From a virus, in the IMG/VR virus record IMGVR_UViG_3300003323_000390, positions 1-44,018 of that record: 44,018 nucleotides of DNA; one strand, written 5' to 3'. How positions within the stretch are numbered: the stretch's first letter is position 1; each line of letters starts with the position of its first letter. Shown here in pieces: positions 22,337 to 29,726 of the stretch. The notes under the pieces are model-generated. The model was not told the origin of the DNA. It did not search any database and was given only the letters and a program-made list of their open reading frames with translations. Both the position numbers and the translations under genes were made by a program.

Positions 22337-22848
22337 GGCTGCGAAACGGTAGCAGTGCCACCAAAGAAAAGATCAAGCTGCAACGGTGGATTAATGACAT
22401 TTTGGCAAACGGCCCCATTTTCGGCAGCATCGCCAATTCCAGCAGCCTGACCACCAAATGCACCCACATCATTACCAATCAACGGAATCGCCCTTAGTTC
22501 AATTGCCAGCCTGCCAAATGACTCCCCTGGTGAATTTAGGCATGTAACGAACGCCTGAAAATATCCCGAAATAGCCAGCGTCAGGTTATCGCACTCCGCG
22601 CCCGTCCAAACCTCAAATGACCCTCCGGCATCAGACCTCCATTCCGTATCAGACACTGCGTTAACCTCCCATTCGGACGGCATCACTACGGCGCGAGCTT
22701 CAGCAACACTGTGATCAGGGTCTTCAACGCATGGGCAAATCTGAATGCCTGAGAAATCCACAATGAGCGTATCTCCAAGCTTCTGTCGCGTGCATGAGCA
22801 TCCGCACGCGGGACCATCCGTTCCGGCTACAGAAACATACCACGTCAT
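22333..22848 (-). CDS. Tail-tip region protein (171 aa), Cys-rich N-terminus
   Basis: Starts MTWYVSVAGTDGPACGCSCT; the N-terminal third has CGCSC and CPC motifs, the rest is a beta-rich domain (LTLAISGYFQAFVTCLNSPG) with a glycine/alanine-rich C-terminus. It overlaps the neighbours by 4 bases. Likely a virion minor protein, inferred from position. Confidence 0.6.
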   Translation of the reverse strand: MTWYVSVAGTDGPACGCSCTRQKLGDTLIVDFSGIQICPCVEDPDHSVAEARAVVMPSEWEVNAVSDTEWRSDAGGSFEVWTGAECDNLTLAISGYFQAFVTCLNSPGESFGRLAIELRAIPLIGNDVGAFGGQAAGIGDAAENGAVCQNVINPPLQLDLFFGGTATVSQP

Positions 22849-23108
22849 TCGATTGCTCCTGGCTGGAATCCTGGAACTGTAAACGTGGTCTGAATCCCAG
22901 CTTCATCACACGCAACAATATCAATCGTATTTAGTTCCAAAACGATTCGTATCTTGTTGTCTCCGTAGACCACGCTCGCAGTCTTAACCATCTCTGCTGG
23001 CTGAAAACTGAATTCCCAAGGAATATTTAGCCGGTCGATTGCTGGGTCTACGTCTACCGCAAACGCGACTCCGGTCGTGCATTTCCGAAGCTGTTTCTGA
23101 TTCTCCAT
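22845..23108 (-). CDS. Hypothetical tail-region protein (87 aa)
   Basis: Starts MENQKQLRKCTTGVAFAVDV; a single beta-rich domain (WEFSFQPAEMVKTASVVYGD, IRIVLELNTIDIVACDEAGI). ATGA overlap with the next gene. Possibly a small tail-tip or hub protein; no family recognised. Confidence 0.55.
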   Translation of the reverse strand: MENQKQLRKCTTGVAFAVDVDPAIDRLNIPWEFSFQPAEMVKTASVVYGDNKIRIVLELNTIDIVACDEAGIQTTFTVPGFQPGAIE

Positions 23109-23789
23109 TTACGCTGTCGGCGGCTTCCACTTCTTGATCGGTGGCGGTTTCACATAAACCGTCTCGCGATAGTAAATTTCACCCATCCATCGCGCAGATG
23201 TGCTGTTCTGCGCCAGATACAATCCGTTTGCTGGAGGTGTCGTGATGTCCAAGCCAAATTGCAGAGCGTTGGAAATCCCATATGGGTATTGCACGAGCTT
23301 TGTTCGGAAGATGGGTGGCAAGGTATCGCCAATCGACCAGTCATAATAAAACACGGCATCGAACGAATCGTTGACGGGGACAGGTGCCCATCGTGGATTT
23401 TCAGGATCATCGGTAAGGTTGATGATTTGCTGAATCTGAGCCGTGGCAGTGCCGGGAATGATGTGCTGCTGCGGAAGGCTGGCGTAGGTTTCCGTATACT
23501 CGAAAAGGTTCGTGCCCTCGACAATCTGCGGATTGCTGATTCCGACAAGGTATCCGCTCCCCAGTCGCGTAAACCCCCGCTGCGTCATCGGAAATGGTCG
23601 TGTGTAGTAGGCATCCTCCACGCGCATTACCCGGCGAGCAATGAAGGTCTTGAAGTCGTTACGGGTTTCCGCGAATGGGAAATCATAGGTCGTCGCTCCG
23701 TTCTGTTGGGCGACTGTGAAATTTCCGTCATTGACGAGGCCGGGAACTGGCATTTCTGGGAGAGTAGTCGCAAGATTGCGGACGCTCAA
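23109..23789 (-). CDS. Tail-region structural protein (226 aa)
   Basis: Starts MSVRNLATTLPEMPVPGLVN, beta-rich with many aromatic and proline residues (VEGTNLFEYTETYASLPQQH) and a Pro-rich C-terminal tail (VYVKPPPIKKWKPPT). It is the first gene of the tail-tip unit after the non-coding island. Probably a tail-tip component; no family recognised. Confidence 0.6.
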   Translation of the reverse strand: MSVRNLATTLPEMPVPGLVNDGNFTVAQQNGATTYDFPFAETRNDFKTFIARRVMRVEDAYYTRPFPMTQRGFTRLGSGYLVGISNPQIVEGTNLFEYTETYASLPQQHIIPGTATAQIQQIINLTDDPENPRWAPVPVNDSFDAVFYYDWSIGDTLPPIFRTKLVQYPYGISNALQFGLDITTPPANGLYLAQNSTSARWMGEIYYRETVYVKPPPIKKWKPPTA

Positions 23790-23871
23790 TCAAATTTGAG
23801 AAAATGGCTTGTGTTGGGAAAGTTGATTGGGCATGATGCACGCACTTCCAAATCAGTTTTCAAAAGGCTGA

Positions 23872-23900
23872 TTGACAAATGCTGACTATAGTCCATATTT
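23872..23900 (+). promoter_or_regulatory. Promoter of the candidate small RNA, with embedded palindrome
   Basis: TTGACA at 23872-23877, 16 bases, CATATT at 23894-23899 (4 of 6 of the -10 consensus). The spacer contains the palindrome GACTATAGTC, the core of the 24-bp element family (23877-23900, variant copy), so a repressor bound there would block the promoter. On the minus strand the same variant copy lies ~90 bases upstream of the 23789 unit. Confidence 0.5.
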
Positions 23901-23912
23901 CACGCACAGAAC

Positions 23913-23988
23913 GCCGCCTAGGCGCGCCGGTGTGCGCAATGGACTCTTGCTCATCAAGCGTCCACCTTTTGAACCTAGGCGGCTTTTT
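23913..23988 (+). ncRNA. Candidate structured small RNA with three-way junction
   Basis: Closing stem GCCGCCTAGG (23913-23922) with CCTAGGCGGC (23974-23983), then TTTTT (23984-23988), as in an intrinsic terminator. Inside are two hairpins: 23923-23936 (5 bp, loop CGGT) and 23941-23963 (GGAC-T-CTTG, loop CTCAT, CAAG-C-GTCC). No start codon and ORF pattern fits the region. A promoter-like TTGACA/CATATT pair lies upstream at the right distance. Whether it is transcribed is untested. Confidence 0.55.
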
Positions 23989-24089
23989 GTTGCCCTGATT
24001 TGAGATGCAAGGCCAGCAGCGCGTGAGGGCGTTGAAATGCTGGAGCAAGGCACGCGGGGACATCCCAACCCACCGGCCTAGGATCAGAG

Positions 24090-24130
24090 GTAAAATATTG
24101 AGTCTCTCTGCGGAGAGATTCCAATTTTAC
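24090..24130 (+). terminator. Nested hairpin followed by T-rich tract
   Basis: Outer stem GTAAAAT (24090-24096) with ATTTTAC (24124-24130); inner stem TCTCTC, loop TGCG, GAGAGA (24103-24118); then TTTTGG. It could be a terminator or a structured RNA in the non-coding island. Confidence 0.45.
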
Positions 24131-24250
24131 TTTTGGTTTCGACCTTTTTCTTTGGGGGCTTTCTTTTTCTAACTTTTCTTTTCCTTTTAACACTTTTTAG
24201 GGCGCAAGGTGGTCGGAGGAGGGGGAGAAGTGGAGCGAGCGAAGCCGAGC
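24131..24250. other. Pyrimidine tract followed by purine tract
   Basis: 24131-24198 is strongly T/C rich on the plus strand with few purines, and ~24205-24250 is strongly G/A rich (for example GGTCGGAGGAGGGGGAGAAG). No supported gene overlaps. Such strand asymmetry is seen at replication or packaging sites, but nothing here proves that. Between 24250 and 24357 I see no gene or clear signal. Confidence 0.5.
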
Positions 24251-24357
24251 GCAACGGTGGTTGGAATAGATCAAGATGTTGTGTGTTGACTTTTAGTTAT
24301 GTCCCGATCAAAATTCCCATCGTGAACTCGCAATCATCATCTCGATATATCCTCGCT

Positions 24358-24407
24358 GCTCTGAGGAGATTGCGCTTACGATTCTCGTAAGAACTCCGCG
24401 CCAGAGC
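24358..24407 (+). other. Three-tier stem structure upstream of tRNA-Ser
   Basis: GCTCTG (24358-24363) pairs with CAGAGC (24402-24407), GGAG (24365-24368) with CTCC (24394-24397), and CTTACG (24375-24380) with CGTAAG (24386-24391) around loop ATTCT. All stems are perfect and coaxial. It ends 9 bases before the tRNA-Ser gene. It is not a tRNA (50 bases, no anticodon-loop T33). It may be a leader or processing element. Confidence 0.5.
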
Positions 24408-24416
24408 GACCGCAAC

Positions 24417-24504
24417 GGGTGGTGCCGCTAAATGGCTGGCAACCTGTCTCGAAAACAGGGGTGACTCTCAAAGGTCAGGAGTTCGATTCTTCCACCATCC
24501 GCCA
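24417..24504 (+). tRNA. tRNA-Ser (anticodon CGA)
   Basis: Acceptor GGGTGGT pairs with ACCATCC (one G-T), D-arm GCCG/TGGC, anticodon stem CCTGT/ACAGG with loop CTCGAAA (anticodon CGA, reads UCG), a long variable arm with TGAC/GTCA stem as expected for tRNA-Ser, T-arm loop TTCGATT, discriminator G and encoded CCA. The first pair of the T-stem is mismatched and the D-arm spacing is slightly irregular. Confidence 0.85.
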
Positions 24505-24609
24505 CTTTCTAAAACGAGACGTGGGTTTATTGCGAACAGCACAGCAGCGGAACTTAAAATTCTACACCTTTCCGAGTGCAGGTCTCGGCGTCTCGACTTT
24601 CCCGATTTT

Positions 24610-24682
24610 GCATCAGTAGCTCAATGGGAAGAGCAACGCACTTCTAAGGCGACGGCTGAAGGTTCAAATCCTTCCTGATGCA
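24610..24682 (+). tRNA. tRNA-Arg (anticodon TCT), weak anticodon stem
   Basis: Acceptor GCATCAG/CTGATGC is perfect; D-arm GCTC/GAGC; T-arm GAAGG, loop TTCAAAT, CCTTC. Anticodon loop CTTCTAA gives TCT (Arg, AGA), but the stem ACGCA/GGCGA pairs only in its central three positions. CCA is not encoded. The damaged stem could mean a decaying gene or a non-standard fold. Confidence 0.75.
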
Positions 24683-24714
24683 CGCGCCCCACAAAGCGAC
24701 TTTCCGCGCAAGAA

Positions 24715-24738
24715 AGTTGTTGACTATAGGCGGGAATT
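24715..24738 (+). promoter_or_regulatory. 24-bp palindromic element, copy 7 (upstream of 24755 gene)
   Basis: AGTTGTTGAC, TATA, GGCGGGAATT. Here the GGCGGGAATT half faces a plus-strand gene, showing that element orientation follows gene direction. GGAGAGGAGAGGG follows as the ribosome site. Confidence 0.75.
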
Positions 24739-24754
24739 ATTGGAGAGGAGAGGG

Positions 24755-24997
24755 ATGAGCAAGCTTTACCCCAACTCCAAAAACAAACTCTCAAAAGGCC
24801 AGCGAGATTGTATTTCAGAAGTCATTGAATTTCTTTCAATGGAAAATGCGAGCTTCGATGGTTTTTGGGACGATCCGAACGATCCGTTGCCAACTTCCGA
24901 AAAAGAAGTCACCGAATTTATCCGTCGGCGCACAAAGCTATGGCGTCAATCATGGGTTATCGGGCCGCTTCAGGCGCTTCTGGAAAACGCAAGATAA
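24755..24997 (+). CDS. Hypothetical protein (80 aa), plus-strand accessory
   Basis: ATG at 24755 (MSKLYPNSKNKLSKGQRDCI) with GAGAGG just upstream; a TTG start at 24740 is less likely. Helical and charged (EKEVTEFIRRRTKLWRQSWV). Only this gene and the next one are on the plus strand in this part; they follow tRNAs and element copy 7, a moron-like layout. Function unknown. Confidence 0.65.
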   Translation: MSKLYPNSKNKLSKGQRDCISEVIEFLSMENASFDGFWDDPNDPLPTSEKEVTEFIRRRTKLWRQSWVIGPLQALLENAR

Positions 24998-25016
24998 TTG
25001 CGCTAAATTTTCTTTC

Positions 25017-25352
25017 ATGAAACCCGCCCTCATCATCCTTCTCCTCATCGCCCAAGTCGCTTTTGCTGGTGACTCCAACTGGCAGGGTCCGCGTCCTGCC
25101 GTCACTCAGACGGAGCTACCGGAATACGTCAAGGATGCGATTCGCGAGCGGCTGAATGATCCTGCGTCGATGGAGGTTGTGTCGTGGACGTTGCCAACGC
25201 TTCGGGTGATTAGGAGCGGAGGCGATTCGCTGGGCCGCTGGGATATGCGCGTTAATGTGCGCGCATCGAATGTATATGGCGGCTTGATCGTAGGAACATG
25301 GAGTGTTTCGATCAGAAACGGTGCGGTGTTGTTTTGCGATCAGCTTCGCTAG
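25017..25352 (+). CDS. Secreted protein (111 aa), paralogue of 36056-36406
   Basis: Signal peptide MKPALIILLLIAQVAFA, then GDSNWQGPRPAVTQTELPEY and a beta-rich domain (LGRWDMRVNVRASNVYGGLI). It aligns along its length with the plus-strand gene at 36056: shared GPRP.VT, PE(Y/F)(V/I), DP..M, and (G)(R/W)W.M.(V/I) positions. Its TAG stop shares CTAG with the stop of the convergent tape-measure gene. No membrane anchor or lipobox. Possibly periplasmic; function unknown. Confidence 0.75.
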   Translation: MKPALIILLLIAQVAFAGDSNWQGPRPAVTQTELPEYVKDAIRERLNDPASMEVVSWTLPTLRVIRSGGDSLGRWDMRVNVRASNVYGGLIVGTWSVSIRNGAVLFCDQLR

Positions 25353-26863
25353 CCGGATTTTGCCCTGAATGCTGCGGCTATATCGGCTATGTTTTTGCTG
25401 TCGGCTTGGCTGTAGCCTTTGAATTGACCAATATTCTGCGCCCTTCTCGATCTATTTTCGTTGAGGGTATTGTTCGCCCTTTCAAGCCTTCTCCTCTCAA
25501 TCGCGGAGCCTTCGCTTCCGCGCACGCCACTATCTATGCGCCTATCTAGTTCGGCGTTTTGCTTATCCAATCTGTCGTAGTCCCTCTGGCGCTTTCTATC
25601 AGCATCTCGCTCCGCCCTTCTCTGAGAGCTTGATTTGTTCATCTCCTCAACTCCGAAATCTCGACGAGCCTGATCCCTTTGTGCCTTTAGTTCGGCAACA
25701 GCTTTAGGATTATCCGCGTTCTCTTCGATTCGGCGGATATAGTCGTCCTCCATCTTGCGGCGACGAGCTTCGGTCTGGTTGCCCATCCGAGCGCGTTCCA
25801 TTGCAATGGTTTCCTGAAGAATCTCCCTAGCGGCCTCCAGCCTCTTTCGCTTCTGCTCCTGGTTGTATCTTTCAATCTCCTTGGCATCAGCCTCGCGCAT
25901 GATTCGCTCTTGATTGGCCTGATCGCCTCGAAGCTGTTTTAGACGCTCTTCCTTTTTATCCTGCTCAGCAAGCCATCTCTGATACTCCGCATCCATGTTT
26001 TCCTTAATGGCGCGGCCTTCGTTGTCAATCTGGACAAGATGCTCTTGGTATTGCTTTCGGTCGGCTTCCCGCTGGTCATCAATCAGCTTTTGTTGTGCAT
26101 CTGCCTCGCGGTCATTGAGTGCGTCTTGATTCTTCTGGTCGTTGAGAACGGTGTCAATCGCGGCCTTCGCCTGATCGGAAGCGATATTGCTCGTAACGCT
26201 TGCGCGTTCGCGGGCATATTTCTGCTTAATTAGTTCTTCTGTGATTTCCTTTTCTTTTGCTAGAACTGCTGCGAGTTGACCATTCCCCGCCTCGTTTGCC
26301 TTCGCGATCTTATTCTTGTATTCGAGTTCGTTCTTAAGCAGCTCTGCGTCTTCTTTTTGATTGTCCCTTTGAAGGACCATCACATCCAATTGATCCTTCT
26401 CTTTTTTGGCAATTCGAGAAAGCAAAGCCTCAATTTCTGCTGCGCGCGCAGCCCTTGCTTTCTCCTGGTCCTCCTCAGACTTATCAAAGCCTTCGCCACC
26501 CAAGATATGAGCGCTACCTACGAATCTTCCGACTCGCTCAAAATAACTCTCGTTGTCGATCTTGGAAATCTCTTCGTTGAGTTTCTTGATCGCGCCTTCC
26601 ATTTGACCAACACTTGTGAGTTGGTCGTTGAATGCCGTAGATGCTTTGATTTCCTGAAACGACGCGTTCAGTTCTTCGACCGCCTTTTTGCTTTGGTATA
26701 CCGCCGTAACCAAAGCGCCAGCGGTAATTGCAGCCAGTCCAGCAATATTGCCAGTAGTAGTTACGGCAGTTGTTGCTAGGGAGGTAAGCCTGCTGATTGC
26801 CCCATCAACCGCATTACTGAAGTCTCCAACATCAAGCCCAAGTGCTCCAATTTGGTCTGCCAT
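25349..26863 (-). CDS. Tape measure protein
   Basis: 504 residues: an N-terminal hydrophobic part (LTSLATTAVTTTGNIAGLAA, ITAGALVTAVYQSKKAVEEL), then a very long coiled-coil/charged helix region rich in Glu, Arg and Gln (EKEITEELIKQKYARERASV; DREADAQQKLIDDQREADRK), as in phage tape measures that set tail length. At ~1.5 angstrom per residue this would give a tail of about 75 nm; that figure is an estimate. Follows the chaperone gene, as expected. Confidence 0.85.
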   Translation of the reverse strand: MADQIGALGLDVGDFSNAVDGAISRLTSLATTAVTTTGNIAGLAAITAGALVTAVYQSKKAVEELNASFQEIKASTAFNDQLTSVGQMEGAIKKLNEEISKIDNESYFERVGRFVGSAHILGGEGFDKSEEDQEKARAARAAEIEALLSRIAKKEKDQLDVMVLQRDNQKEDAELLKNELEYKNKIAKANEAGNGQLAAVLAKEKEITEELIKQKYARERASVTSNIASDQAKAAIDTVLNDQKNQDALNDREADAQQKLIDDQREADRKQYQEHLVQIDNEGRAIKENMDAEYQRWLAEQDKKEERLKQLRGDQANQERIMREADAKEIERYNQEQKRKRLEAAREILQETIAMERARMGNQTEARRRKMEDDYIRRIEENADNPKAVAELKAQRDQARRDFGVEEMNKSSSQRRAERDADRKRQRDYDRLDKQNAELDRRIDSGVRGSEGSAIERRRLERANNTLNENRSRRAQNIGQFKGYSQADSKNIADIAAAFRAKSG

Positions 26864-26864
26864 A

Positions 26865-27461
26865 TCAGTTCAGGTTGAATTTTCCGTCCCTCAAATCAGC
26901 AAGCCAAGTCGCTTTGACTGGATCGGAAATCGCGTTGTAGAGAATGTCGCCCTTCTCGAATTGAGCACATTTGATGTATTGGTAGATTCTCGCGATTGGA
27001 GTATTCCCGGCCTGCTCCTCGGTGAGCCTATGGGGTTCGCATTTCATGCGGTAAATCATCCATGCGACCGAGCAGATATACGGAACGCTGTCAACACCTC
27101 CAACCGGAGCATCAAGAAACGCATCGTCGATAAATTGGTCTATCTCTGCGATTACGTTTTCAAGGCCCTCGGCGGCAATGCAAAGCGACGCCTCCTGAAT
27201 AAACGTCTCTCGATCCTCGATTGACTGCGAAAACTTCGTGCTTACTGACCACAGAAACCGAAGTGTTTCATGTAGCGAATGCTCTCCGTGTCCGAAAAAC
27301 GGAGTTTTCATACGAAACAACCGCGCCAGAAGGAACGGCGTTATTTGCCACACCTCGATATTGAAAATCCTCGCCTTGTCGGATACGAAAGCCGACTCGC
27401 GAATTTCCCGCTCGCGCGCTAGAGCTTCATCGTAGCCAGGAATGCAAGACTTCTGCGCCAC
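26865..27461 (-). CDS. Tail assembly chaperone candidate (198 aa)
   Basis: Helical and acidic (MAQKSCIPGYDEALARERE, FIDDAFLDAPVGGVDSVPYI), located between tail-tube candidate and tape measure, the position of gpG-like chaperones. No slippery sequence or overlapping -1 frame for a gpG-T fusion is seen. Assignment rests mainly on position. Confidence 0.6.
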   Translation of the reverse strand: MAQKSCIPGYDEALAREREIRESAFVSDKARIFNIEVWQITPFLLARLFRMKTPFFGHGEHSLHETLRFLWSVSTKFSQSIEDRETFIQEASLCIAAEGLENVIAEIDQFIDDAFLDAPVGGVDSVPYICSVAWMIYRMKCEPHRLTEEQAGNTPIARIYQYIKCAQFEKGDILYNAISDPVKATWLADLRDGKFNLN

Positions 27462-27463
27462 AT

Positions 27464-27874
27464 TTAGTTAGACACAGCAGAGCGCGCAACGGTCGTAACA
27501 GTCGTGCAATTCTGCTTCTGGAGTGTGACGTTGATCTTGCGAAGCGTTGACGGATCGTTGCTTAGGTCAACATTCGGCTCCATCATAATCCACGTTTCCG
27601 AGCCGTAGTTGTCGTCCAACGTCAGTGTAGTCGTATCGCCAAACGCAGGGAAACCAGCGGTTCCAGCAGGGGCTTGCAGCGTGCAAGTCATGCTGGCAAA
27701 GTCGGTGGTGTAACGCGAGCGACCTGGTTCGCCCGTGGTCTTGCGGTCGCGCGCGGTGGATACTGGTCGGTTGACTTGGATCGTCTCGGCAAGAAAAGCG
27801 CCAGCCACTGTGAAAGTGAGCACTCGCGAGCCATATCCGGGGGAACCATCAATCACTGATCCTGGGACTGCCAT
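27464..27874 (-). CDS. Major tail tube protein candidate (136 aa)
   Basis: Beta-rich, soluble, without membrane segments: FTVAGAFLAETIQVNRPVST, TCTLQAPAGTAGFPAFGDTT, LRKINVTLQKQNCTTVTTVA. The size and position (after the terminator gene, before the chaperone) match the tube protein of siphoviruses. No sequence signature beyond that. Confidence 0.6.
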   Translation of the reverse strand: MAVPGSVIDGSPGYGSRVLTFTVAGAFLAETIQVNRPVSTARDRKTTGEPGRSRYTTDFASMTCTLQAPAGTAGFPAFGDTTTLTLDDNYGSETWIMMEPNVDLSNDPSTLRKINVTLQKQNCTTVTTVARSAVSN

Positions 27875-27877
27875 AAA

Positions 27878-28294
27878 TTAAGCGATTAGCCCTCCTTGAG
27901 TGACATTGAGGTTGATAGTGGTTGTGCTGGTGTAGGTGCCGATATGCACCTTGTAGTCACCGGACTCCAAATCTGCCGCCGTGATTGTCAGAGCGCCGGG
28001 AGTCGTATCGAACAGCCAAACGTCATCGCCGGAAAGCTGGGTAGAGCCCAGCGTAAAATTAGGGTCTTTGACAACGTAGTCAATTTTCTGGCCAGTGCTC
28101 GCAGCGTTAATGGCGATGCCCGCCACGGTTGCTTTTAACGCGCTGGTGGTATCCGCAAGCTTGATGAGATTGCTGTTGGCGGTGTCGATGTAGACAGCCT
28201 GACCTTGGGTGATTGCGGCACCAGCAATGCCGGAATTGATGATCGCGCTCGCGGACGGGAGAACGGCGGAAGCGGTGATTGAGATTGCTGCCAT
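27878..28294 (-). CDS. Virion structural protein (138 aa), cement- or fibre-like
   Basis: Starts MAAISITASAVLPSASAIIN with GAAITQGQAVYIDTANSNLI, TVAGIAINAASTGQKIDYVV and a beta-rich tail. The 'AGxAIxxGQxVYxD...GIAxNAAxxGQxIDY' style occurs in small phage decoration or cement proteins. GAAGAGAG precedes the start. Role inferred. Confidence 0.6.
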   Translation of the reverse strand: MAAISITASAVLPSASAIINSGIAGAAITQGQAVYIDTANSNLIKLADTTSALKATVAGIAINAASTGQKIDYVVKDPNFTLGSTQLSGDDVWLFDTTPGALTITAADLESGDYKVHIGTYTSTTTINLNVTQGGLIA

Positions 28295-28347
28295 TTGTTC
28301 TCTCTTCTATTCCCATTCCTGCGAATTGGCAATCTCAATTTTGCGAA

Positions 28348-29424
28348 TCATGGAGGCGAAAACAAATCCACAGTTGGCGCAGGATCGCCATCAACGCCAG
28401 TGAGAACCCATTCCGTTCCCCATGGGTTCTGGGTTGGAAACGAAGTGTGGTAAACCTCATCCGTAGCGTTTCGCATAAGCCAATTGCTATCCTTATACAC
28501 AACGAATTGTGACGTGCTGTCAGGCTGCCCTTCGAGGTTGTAGTAGTCCTCCCCGAGATATGTTCCGCGCCAAGTGTAATCGCCATTAAGGGTGGCATCT
28601 CCAGCGCCAGAAACAGTGAATTTTCCCTTGGTGTTGCTGATTGCGGCAGTTTCCGCCGGATCGCTATTTCCGCCAGTATTTGTCGCTATGACTTTGCAGG
28701 TCACGGCAACTCCGATGTCCGCGCCACGGAGAACGTAGGTTGAGTTTGTTTCGCCCGAAATTGGCGAGCCGACATTATACCACTGGTAACTGTAGCTCGT
28801 CGGGCTATTCGTCCATGATCCAGTCGAACACGTCAGCGTATCTCCAATGGATGGCGGATCGCTCGGAGTGCTTATAGCTGGAAGTTCTACGCTTTCAGGA
28901 ACGGGCATCGGGTCCGGAGTCGGCACCGGCCATGCGCCCGGATCGATGCTAAAGCATCCTGCGAAATTGAGCGTAGTGCTATCGGTAGTGCCTTCGTCGT
29001 CTGTAGTGAGTTGCGATGATGTAAGCTCTAAAATGTCGATGATGGTGTGATATGGCCACCATTCCGCAGGGGTTTGCTCCAATTTATAAAGCACCAATGC
29101 GGTGCGCGTTTTTGCGACAATCTCATTGTGCAATTGCCCGTTCTGTTCGCGCTGTGTTTCAATTTGTGCGGTAAACGTAAAGTCATAGCAGTTGCGCGGC
29201 TGCTTCTTGGATTGGATGCCCGGAACGACAATGTGACTATTACTGCGCACCGCCCCTGACACGAACGAGCATCGCACAATCGGTGTGTCAGTTGTCCTAG
29301 TCGGGAAATTCCCAACGACTTGCACCGGCTGCGCTGGCGAACTAACGGACGCAGCTACGGCAGCGACTAGCCCTGCACCAATCGGAGCGAAGTCCCAAAG
29401 CTGGTATTCGGAGGTTACGGGCAT
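28348..29424 (-). CDS. Tail terminator-like protein with Ig-like domain
   Basis: Residues ~1-165 (PVQVVGNFPTRTTDTPIVRC ... ILELTSSQLTTDDEG) fit a gpU-like terminator in size and position. Then a Pro-rich linker and an Ig-like domain: PPSIGDTLTCSTGSWTNSPT, SYSYQWYNVGSPISGETNST, GVAVTCKVIATNTGGNS. The C-terminal ~100 residues (TWRGTYLGEDYYNLEGQPDS) form another beta domain. The Ig-like domain may project from the tail and bind sugars. Roles by position and motif. Confidence 0.65.
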   Translation of the reverse strand: MPVTSEYQLWDFAPIGAGLVAAVAASVSSPAQPVQVVGNFPTRTTDTPIVRCSFVSGAVRSNSHIVVPGIQSKKQPRNCYDFTFTAQIETQREQNGQLHNEIVAKTRTALVLYKLEQTPAEWWPYHTIIDILELTSSQLTTDDEGTTDSTTLNFAGCFSIDPGAWPVPTPDPMPVPESVELPAISTPSDPPSIGDTLTCSTGSWTNSPTSYSYQWYNVGSPISGETNSTYVLRGADIGVAVTCKVIATNTGGNSDPAETAAISNTKGKFTVSGAGDATLNGDYTWRGTYLGEDYYNLEGQPDSTSQFVVYKDSNWLMRNATDEVYHTSFPTQNPWGTEWVLTGVDGDPAPTVDLFSPP

Positions 29425-29549
29425 TGCAATTCGAGTTTGTAAATCTTGCGCGTGGATTTGTTACAACGGCGTTTGTTTTCTTTGCGCAAATGCTTCCACC
29501 ACGAACAGCAAGAGCGTGCATTTTGTGAAACGGGATATGCAGTTTTCAT
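29415..29549 (-). CDS. Lys/Cys-rich miniprotein (44 aa)
   Basis: ATG at 29549 directly follows the stop of the 58-residue gene at 29550, and the stop lies 10 bases inside the start of the terminator-like gene. The product MKTAYPVSQNARSCCSWWKH is followed by a basic segment (RKENKRRCNKSTRKIYKLEL). Support is from exact packing between neighbours. Confidence 0.5.
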   Translation of the reverse strand: MKTAYPVSQNARSCCSWWKHLRKENKRRCNKSTRKIYKLELQCP

Positions 29550-29726
29550 CTACTGCGCTTGTCTAGCTGCTGCGATTTTCTTTATAAATTGAAGGGCGAT
29601 ATTTTCATATTTTTTACGATCGGACTTGGAGAGTTTGTTAAAAATTATACGTCCCTCTCTGGCTAATTTGCTACCTTCGGTTTCTTCCGGATAGTCAATT
29701 TGAACGACGCGCTGCTGAGATTTCAC
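29550..29726 (-). CDS. Small helical protein (58 aa), GTG start
   Basis: GTG at 29726 overlaps the upstream gene by 32 bases. The product is mainly helical and basic (VVQIDYPEETEGSKLAREGR; FNKLSKSDRKKYENIALQFI), and the frame stays open through the whole gap. It fills the gap exactly up to the next gene. Function unknown; perhaps a small tail accessory or regulator. Confidence 0.5.
   Translation of the reverse strand: MKSQQRVVQIDYPEETEGSKLAREGRIIFNKLSKSDRKKYENIALQFIKKIAAARQAQ

Noticed and set aside
23259-23885. 208-codon plus-strand ORF in the tail-tip region
   Set aside because: It is antisense to the tail gene 23109-23789, which fits the operon.
26865-27461. Programmed frameshift (gpG-T type) in the tail chaperone gene
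   Set aside because: No slippery heptamer near the stop and no open -1 frame before the tape measure start.
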